Position numbers and translations under genes: made by a program. Below are positions 57,350-64,000 of a stretch of DNA of 64,000 nt, piece after piece. The notes under the pieces were generated by a model. The model was not told the DNA's origin. It did no database searches and saw only the letters and a list, made by a program, of their open reading frames with translations. Origin of the DNA: Aquatica leii. Taxonomy: Eukaryota; Arthropoda; Insecta; Coleoptera; Lampyridae. The stretch is taken from positions 182,141,027-182,205,026 of the forward strand of contig CM069432.1 in assembly GCA_035610365.1 (NCBI GenBank). Reading direction: 5' to 3'. How positions within the stretch are numbered: the stretch's first letter is position 1; each line of letters opens with the position of its first letter.

Positions 57350-59164
57350 TAGAGGCAATAAAGAAGATAAAAAAAAGGAAAAGCGGCAGGAGAAGATGGG
57401 ATACAAGGCGAAGAGTGGGTATACGGGGAAGAAAACGTAGCAAAAAGGATGATGCAAATACTAAACAAAATATGGAAAGGGGAAGGATTCCCGGAGAGAT
57501 GGACAGAAGGAATAATATGCCCAATCCATAAAAAAGGAGAAAGAAATAAAGTCGAGAATTACAGAGGGGTAACATTATTAAGCACGGCATATAAATTATA
57601 TGCGACAGTACTACAAGGAAGACTACAGAAGGAAATAGAGGAAAGAAGTTTGGTACCAAACAGACAAGCGGGATTCAGAAAAGGAAAAGAGTGATAGACA
57701 ACATATATATACTCAAGCACTTGGCGAATAGAGAGCTAGAAAAAAAGAGGGAAAATGGTGGCACTATTCGTAGACCTAAAAGCCGCTTTTGACAAAGTGA
57801 ACAGAAAAAACTGTGGGAATACATGAAAAGAAAAAAAAATCAATGAAAGATTAATAGAAAGGATAGAGGAAATCTACGAAGAAACGAGGAGCAGGGTCAA
57901 AGTGAATGGGGAAGAAAGCGAGAAATTCATTACAAAGAGAGGCTTGAGACAGGGATGCCCACTGAGCCCAAACCTGTTTGCAGTATATACGGGTGATCTG
58001 GAGGAAACAATGAGAGGACAACAGACAGAAGGGATAGTGGTAGGGAAAGCGAAGGTATGGTCGTTAGGGTATGCGGATGACATAGTGTTGGTGGCTAAGG
58101 AGGAAAAGGAAATGAAAGAGAAAAGAAATGAAAACGCTGGAAAAATACATGAAAAAGAAAGAAATGGAAGTAAACACGGAGAAAACAAAAATAATGGTAT
58201 TTAGAAAAGGAGGGGGGAAAGAAAAAGAGAGGGGTGGAAATGGAGGGATAAAGAAATGCAGCAAGTGAAGGAATTTACATACCTGGGCTACACGATGAAG
58301 CAGGATAATAAGGAGGGAGAACACATAAAGGAAAGAGTGAGGAAAGAAAAAAGGTTAATAGGACAAGTGTGGGGTGTGGGGGAAAGAGTATTCGAGATGG
58401 ATATAGAAAAAAGAAAGTTGTTGTTTGAAAAGTTAATAAAGGGGGTGGTGATGTATGGAGCAGAAATATGGGGCTGGAAGGAGTGGAAAGAGGTAGAGGG
58501 GCTACAGGAAAAATACTGAAGATGGGTTTTGGGACTGGACCGAGATACTCCGGAGTATATAGTGAGAGAGGAGGTACAGGTAGCAAAAATAAGAGTAGAG
58601 ACTGGAAAAAGGGCCATAAAATACGAGGAAGAACTGAGGGAAAGAACAGAATGCAAAATACTGCAAGAATGTTGGAAAGAGATAATGGGAGGAAAAGTGA
58701 AATACAGGCAGGAGGGCAGAGAAGACTATTACAAAAGAAACGGGTACGCGAGAGAAGAAGTGGAGAGATTAAGAGAAGAGGGAGTAGGGGTAAGGGAAGA
58801 AATAATAAGGAGAGATAGGGATATCGAAAAACAAGAAAGATGGACAAGGATAAAAGAGGGCAGATATAATAGGAATTATAAGAATATCAAGAGTGAAGTG
58901 GTGCCAGAATATTTAAAGGATAGAGAGAATAGAAGCAACAAAAAGAAAAAAACGATAGCACGGTTCAGATGTGGGAACGAGGAGCTACGTAACAAATACT
59001 GGAAAAAAGAAGAAGAAAAGATGTGCAGGCTATGTGGAGAAGAGACGGAGGACCTCAACCACATGAAAGATAAATGCAGTGAATTGAGAGAAGAGGTTAT
59101 GAAAATAGAGGAAATCTTAGACGCAAAAGGAAATAGAGCGGAGTGGATGGAAGAAGTATGGTGA
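57350..59164 (+). pseudogene. LINE-B reverse transcriptase and C-terminal zinc knuckle
   Basis: Blocks in order: IWKGEGFPERWTEGIICPIH then KKGERNKVENYRGVTLLS (57465-57590); RQAGFRKGKE; after a stop and shift, DNIYILKHLANREL and VALFVDLKAAFDKVN (catalytic D); RQGCPLSPNLFAVY; and GYADDIVLVAKEEKEM with YADD at 58070-58081. Then FTYLGYTM, LIKGVVMYGAEIWGWKEW, and an in-frame stop at 58517-58519 before RWVLGLDRDTPEYI. Lysine-rich sequence leads to CRLCGEETEDLNHMKDKC (59023-59076), the CCHC knuckle near the end of the protein; the stop is at 59162. The catalytic residues are intact; frameshifts near 57380, 57690, 57800 and 58130 disable it. It looks like a recent insertion. Confidence 0.85.
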
Positions 59165-59339
59165 AGGAGGAAAAAGTTAAGAGGAGAGGAGGGATAATGA
59201 AATGTATTTCATAAAAAAAAAGATTGTAAATTGTAAATAAAATGTAAATAGAATGTAAGGTAATTGTAAATAGGGGAAGCACGAAACAATTTGTAAGCGT
59301 AAGCAACAAATAAAGTTAAACTTATATATAGAGGTAGAA

Positions 59340-59971
59340 GTATTGAACCAGTCATTCAGCTACTTTTGATTCTTCGATTTTATGCAACTGCAGACATGCA
59401 AAAATCAGTAGCAGATTTTTGTGGCGTATCAACATCTTCTGTTTCTAGAATTATTAAAAAAGTGTCGGAATCTATTGCTATGTTAGCTCCACGTTACATC
59501 AAAATGGATGAAACTCAAGAAGAGATGAGAAAAACTGCAGAAGCATTTTATAAAATTGCTAGATTTCCGAGGGTCATAGGTGCTATAGATTGCACTTTAA
59601 TAAAAATTACATCCCCTGGCGGCGACAATGCGAAGATATTTCAAACAAGAAAACATTTCTTTGGAATAAATGTTCAAACAGTTTCCGATAGTAAACTGTA
59701 TATCAGAGATATTGTTGCAAGATGGCTTGGTTCTACCCATGATCAAACAATTCTTAATAATTCAAGTTTGAAAAGATTGTTGGAGCAACGACAATTTGGA
59801 AGATATTTACTTGTAGGTGATAGTGGTTATCAATTAAAATCATACCTAATGACAAAGATGCTAAATGTAGAAACAGAAAATGAAAATTTATACGAGTCTA
59901 TTATAAGAACAAGAAATGTTGTTGAGAGACAGTATGTCGTTTGGAAACGGCGTTTCTATAATGTTTTTTAA
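59340..59971 (+). pseudogene. PIF/Harbinger nuclease (HARBI1-like), truncated both ends
   Basis: The DDE nuclease of Harbinger transposons. Homology starts before the first ATG of the frame (EPVIQLLLILRFYATADMQ). It continues FCGVSTSSVSRIIKKVSESI (HTH-like), ARFPRVIGAIDCTLIKI (catalytic D near residue 75 of the 201-residue frame), HFFGINVQTVSD, RWLGSTHDQTIL, LVGDSGYQLKSYLMTKMLN (second D near 152) and RNVVERQYVVWKRRF (catalytic E near 187). No stop interrupts these blocks. The N-terminal part, usually about 100 residues, is replaced by LINE-B sequence. The C-terminus ends abruptly at 59971, where the reverse complement of a Myb/SANT gene begins. The family normally pairs this nuclease with a Myb-like partner. 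Confidence 0.9.
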
Positions 59972-60047
59972 CTTTTTCCACCTCTACCAATAAAAGAAGT
60001 TCTTCTTCCTTAGAGAAATTTGTTCCTCTATTACTTTTTTTCTCCAT
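59965..60047 (-). pseudogene. Harbinger Myb/SANT partner, N-terminal stub
   Basis: From an ATG at 60047 the minus frame reads MEKKSNRGTNFSKEEELLLL and then VEVEKVKK before running into antisense nuclease sequence. RGxNFsxeEexLLlxLVxky is the first helix of the Myb/SANT-like DNA-binding domain (Myb_DNA-bind_5 type) carried by Harbinger transposons as their second gene. The two genes are convergent, as in intact Harbinger elements, but an internal deletion has removed both 3' halves and fused them tail to tail. Confidence 0.8.
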
Positions 60048-60164
60048 TGAATTGTGAAAATCAAGTTTGAAAAATTTTCGTTACCCAACTGTCAGCAAAA
60101 TATATAGGTTATGAATAAATTCAAATTAATCATTCGGTTAAGTTCGGTTTAATTTCATTTAATT

Positions 60165-60905
60165 AATTTAAGTTCATCTCCCCTGGTAATCTTCGTTTTT
60201 TGTAGAAGATAAAATTAGTTCCGCTCCATTAATAAAACCTTTCTCGTTCCCTGCATGTAGCACTATGTATCTAAAAAATAATATGTATTTTTAAATTCGA
60301 AGCTCGTAATTATAAAGTAATCTTTTTCCATCAACCTTTGCGTTCTTAACGGTTTTAACGGTTATAAGTCGTCATCCTGCTATGATCGACATTCTGGAAA
60401 ATCCATGTTTTATGCAAAAAAACAAGTTGACATACATCGGGTAATTCCATCAGACCTCATTCCGGGTTCTCTTTTTTCGATTTAAACCCTATATTATTTA
60501 AAACAGTTTGGCACAACATTTAAAAAGTTCTTCTTCTTTTGATTCTTGCCACGAGATATGTACCGTGATTTTGGTACATTCTGTAGATTACATTACGGAT
60601 TGCACATTTGTTAAATTCCTTAATATCCGTAATGGGTTTTTATATGGCCGTTGTTGAAACAAAGTGTTCGTTCTTTCTTAAGGCTAGTAACTGTAGAGAT
60701 GTTAATCTTTAAAGCAGCTGCCATACGTTAAAATTATAATAATATCAATAAAATATATGTTAAGTAACAATGCAATAAATTACTTCACGAACTGATGTCA
60801 CAGGTATAAATGGACCACCATTTTCCCGTTCTTGTTAAAAAAATTCAATCAAATTAGCAACATGTTCTTTTCCCCTACTTCCTAATCTACGACCCGGCAT
60901 TATTG
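60165..60905 (-). pseudogene. Tc1/IS630-like DDE transposase remnant
   Basis: The minus frame from about 60900 reads MPGRRLGSRGKEHVANLIEF and ENGGPFIPVTSVREV. An intron-like or inserted AT segment (about 60790-60725) follows, then AAALKINISTVTSLKKE, a helix-turn-helix. In other frames come VIYRMYQNHGTYLVARIKRR, VLNNIGFKSKKEN, MELPDVCQLVFLHKTWIFQN, and finally LHAGNEKGFINGAELIL with STKNEDYQG. This is the order of the DDE_3-type proteins frequent in aphid and beetle genomes, in which DETWI holds the first catalytic aspartate; here it is HKTWI, so that residue is lost. The last catalytic part is missing beyond 60165. Many stops. Confidence 0.65.
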
Positions 60906-62528
60906 TAGAGACGAAATATTAATTTACTCAAGCGCATCTTCTGAAAAGAACAATTTTTTATACAAAAAGTAGAAACAGCAAAAATACGACAAATGTCAAC
61001 ACAACCGGAAAAATGTAAACAAACATATGTACGAAAAAATTGCAATGCCGCCCAGGTTGCCAACTTTACAGAATGCTTTATACAATTTTGTTTTATGAGT
61101 TAGAAGAGTAAAACTATATTCGTTGTTTTGGTTTAGATGTGATGTCACGAAGGACGAAAATCGGAAAAATATTACATGAAGTATATGAACGTTCTATCTG
61201 TATCTGATTTGAATTATATTCGAAATCATATCAATATATTTACTTAATGTTATTATCTATTAAAATTCAAACTTCAGCGAGCAAACTCATTTGTAAAGTG
61301 TTACTAACGTTAAATTTTGATAAAAAAAGTTAAATAAACAAGCTTTTCTATTATTATGGTGGTACATGTCCGTATTATAAAATCTCGGCAGTTATTGCTA
61401 AATTTGAAAAATATAGAAATAGAAAAGGACAAATTATTTCATTGTTTAAAAGAAATATAACAGATGGCTATAAAGAATATAAATTCTAAAGCAAGTACGT
61501 TTTGCTGTTGCAAATAATTACATTACAACTACCAGCTTACCACTGGAGATTTAGTACAACAAAATATGAACATGTTTCTAAACTGACCCAAAAAGAGATA
61601 CAGTTAACTATCAAAAATAAATCAGTATCTAATAGTTTTTATCGCCTTCTTATATTGAAGTCAGAATTGTAAAACATCTAGTTTTATTGAGTATCTGATA
61701 CGAATAAATTTTTATGTATGTGTTTTAATTACATAATCATAAACGTTATTTTAGACATATGTATATTTTTTTAATACTTCCAAGGCAATAACTATTAATG
61801 GTAAGATTGTCAAACATGAAGCAATAAATTGTTGGAAGTATAATTTGCTCTGACACTAAACTGCAATAAACCTTAATAACATTACAAATCGGTATGCAAA
61901 TTTCATGCAAATCAACATTATTATGAATATAAAAATGCAACTGTAACGTTAATCTTTAACCGGAAAATTCGCCAAAAACATTAGTATAATTATCGTCTAG
62001 TTGATAGTCTTAGAAAAGTGACAGACACGCATACCACTTGTGCTGAAGTTATCTGAAAACGCACTTGTGCATGAACTAGAGTAATTTATTTAAAACGTAT
62101 GCCCCCGGTAGCTAAATATGAGGGTAAAATGCAAATCAAGATTGTATCTCACAAATCAAACACGGTTTATTTTTTATACCCTTGTAATATATCGAAATTG
62201 CCTGTCGCATTATAAACTTAAAACTCTCTAAGGAAACATCAGTTTAGATAAAACCAAATTGACACAAATATTGAAGATGCTGTTGACGTGACTAGCAAAT
62301 AAAATCTCCTATATCTGAAACTTGAGATTTAAAGAGAATTGTTACAATTTGCTTTTTTTCTCTATGTATGAGCGTAAGAGTTAAATTGCTGTACCGTCGA
62401 CAATGGACTAAAATTCGATTTTTAGAAAATAGTGTATATCTATTATATCATAACTGACGTTTACAATAATAGTAATTAAAAGTAGATCCGTAATTAATTA
62501 ACGAAGAAAAACATTATTAAAGTTGACG
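60906..62528. other. No gene seen
   Basis: About 1.6 kb of AT-rich sequence. The minus frame at 61746-61940 has no motif. No paired termini recognised. Confidence 0.5.
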
Positions 62529-63834
62529 ATTTTTGAATTTTTCCGAACACACAACGAAGCCTGCCGAAGTGAGTGTGACGTCACCACATCCTTCGAACAA
62601 TATTATAGTATTATGATAGCCTGGTTTTATATTAATTTTCTTGTTTTTCTTGTTATTTTATGTGGTTTTATTGAGTTTTTAGTATAGATTTTCAGCTTGT
62701 AGTTGTTGTGAGTACGTAGTGTTGTTGATAAATTAAGTTTTTTTTCTGTAAGACGTAGTAGTAGCAAAATAGTTTGTATTGAACAACCTTAGTTTTTGCT
62801 TTAGTTGTACTAATAGTATAGTTAGAATTTTAATAGTTTTCACAATAAATACCTATAGTTCTAGTTTTCATAAGTAATTGAATTTAATCATTAGTTAAAT
62901 AGTTTACGTAGGATTATAATACTTCTTCGTTTAGCAGTAGTGGTAGTTATTGAATTTTTAACATCTGTAGTAATAATACTAACTGTATTAATTAGTGTGT
63001 TTATAAGTAGTTGCTACTAACAATATCGCATTTGTGCAAAAATTGATTTTTCTCTGTCCAATATACAAGCAATTGAAATTTTCTTCAATGTTAGGCACTT
63101 TAAATTTATTACTAATAAATTTATTAGCATGAAACCTATGAAACCTTCTTCTTCAAAAAGCTACAACTACTGTCTTGTATATCAGCACCACAAAAAATCT
63201 AAATAAGGTGTTTGTCTCTCTTTCTAAAAGTTGCTAATAAATAAATTTTATGTTTTAAGTATAACGCTCTATTTGCATAAATATGAAGGAGAAACAACAA
63301 CACCTTTATTGAACAAAAAAATCAATTTTTACACAAAATGTGATATTGTTAGTAACATCTACTTATAAACACACTAATTAATACAGTTAGTATTATTACT
63401 ACAGATGTTAAAAATTCAATAACTACCACTACTGCTAAACGGAAAAGTATTATATCCTACGTAAACTATTTAATTAATGATTAAATTCAATTACTTATGA
63501 AAACTAGAACTATAGGTATTTATTGTAAAAGCTATTAAAATTCTAACTATACTATTAGTACAACTAAAGCAAAAACTAAGGTTGTTCAATAGAAACTATT
63601 TTGCTACTACTACGTTTTACAGAAAAAAAAATTTATCAACACACTACGTACTCACAACAACTACAAGCAAAAAATCTATACTACAAACTCAATAAAATTA
63701 CATAAAATAACAAGAAAAACAAGAAAATTACTATAAAACCAGGCTATCATAATACTATAATATTGTTCGAAGGATGTGATGACGTCACACTCACTTCGGC
63801 AGGCTTCGTTGTGTGTTCGGAAAAATTCAAAAAT
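62529..63834. mobile_element. Foldback element with about 520-bp inverted arms
   Basis: Arms 62529-63050 and 63314-63834 are inverse copies with scattered differences. The ends read ATTTTTGAATTTTTCCGAAC. A spacer of about 260 bp separates the arms. Neither the arms nor the spacer encode a recognisable protein. Each arm carries TGACGTCA, the full CRE palindrome (62576-62583 and 63780-63787), inside GTGTGACGTCACC or its inverse. Arms this long with a non-coding core fit a Mutator-like or foldback element. I could not find a target duplication. Confidence 0.85.
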
Positions 63835-64000
63835 AGCAATAATTTATTTACTTATATTTCCAATTATAAATATTTGGTGGGTGTTTTTTATGTATAGCAT
63901 ACATACGCGTCTTATAGGTTACCAGAAAATATACTTACTTTTTTATTTCCGTAACAGTGAATCTTCTCTATTATATTCGAGTGTTCAAAATTGCACTTGT
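63835..64000. other. Window edge, nothing recognised
   Basis: AT-rich flank of the foldback element. Confidence 0.5.

Larger units (their letters stand above)
55550..59335 (+). mobile_element. Nearly full-length LINE (LINE-B), inactivated
   Basis: One strongly purine-rich plus strand encodes, in order, an N-terminal basic segment, an EEP endonuclease, a reverse transcriptase and a C-terminal CCHC knuckle, followed by a 3' region of TGTAAAT repeats (59224-59271) and AATAAAGTTAAAC. The overall protein plan, including the IYISHDLTWEEK and VWVGYRK blocks near the N-terminus, is that of a LINE type common in ants, wasps and beetles. Several frameshifts and stops break it. The 3' end abuts a Harbinger nuclease gene. 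A target duplication was not resolved. Confidence 0.88.

Overview
The window looks like AT-rich nuclear DNA from an animal, most likely an arthropod and probably an insect. The evidence is the base composition by eye, the lack of bacterial gene organisation, the short eukaryotic exons in transposon genes, and the mix of repeats: Penelope-like elements (PLEs), insect-type LINEs, mariner, hAT, Harbinger and Mutator-like DNA elements. I find no intact host gene, rRNA gene, functional tRNA gene or CRISPR array. Nearly everything that can be identified is a transposable element, mostly dead and often nested.

Layout. 1-1.9 kb: a decayed LINE on the minus strand (ORF1 coiled coil, endonuclease, start of RT). 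3.25-17.2 kb: three copies of a 4-5 kb element without coding sequence, in alternating orientation (+, -, +) and separated only by (TA)n tracts. The first copy carries a PLE insertion (5004-6471) with a 14-bp target duplication, inverted arms and a hammerhead ribozyme core in each arm; copies 2 and 3 keep the empty site. 17.2-22.2 kb: no genes seen. 22.2-24.0 kb: a broken multi-exon transposase-like gene on the minus strand. 24.6-25.05 kb: a MITE. 25.2-28.8 kb: a mariner-type transposase remnant inside long inverted arms with tRNA-like heads, split by a Harbinger MITE (TAA duplication) and by a second insertion that holds a 178-nt near-perfect hairpin.

29.27-31.51 kb: a DNA transposon with 17-bp inverted termini, an 8-bp target duplication, and two arrays of GGCAGTCA that point the same way at both ends. 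31.82-33.17 kb: a Mutator-like MITE with about 400-bp inverted arms and a perfect 9-bp duplication. 35.2 kb: a PLE scrap. 36.4 kb: a foldback MITE. 38.15-42.25 kb: a large element with subterminal tandem repeats and no recognised protein. 43.8 kb: a hAT MITE with a perfect 8-bp duplication. 44.7-45.9 kb: a hAT remnant. 45.9-52.1 kb: no genes seen.

52.1-53.7 kb: the N-terminal part of a second hAT transposase, followed by a second PLE fragment (RT C-terminus and GIY-YIG). 55.55-59.3 kb: a nearly full-length LINE with frameshifts (endonuclease, RT, C-terminal zinc knuckle) next to a Harbinger remnant, in which the nuclease gene is fused by deletion to the convergent Myb/SANT gene. 60.2-60.9 kb: a dead Tc1/IS630-like DDE transposase on the minus strand. 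62.53-63.83 kb: a foldback element with about 520-bp arms. The genes do not form a pathway; the window is a record of successive insertions, and several of them can be ordered in time from empty sites and nesting.

Family names come from motif recognition alone, with no database search. Element ends are firm where a target duplication is quoted and approximate elsewhere.
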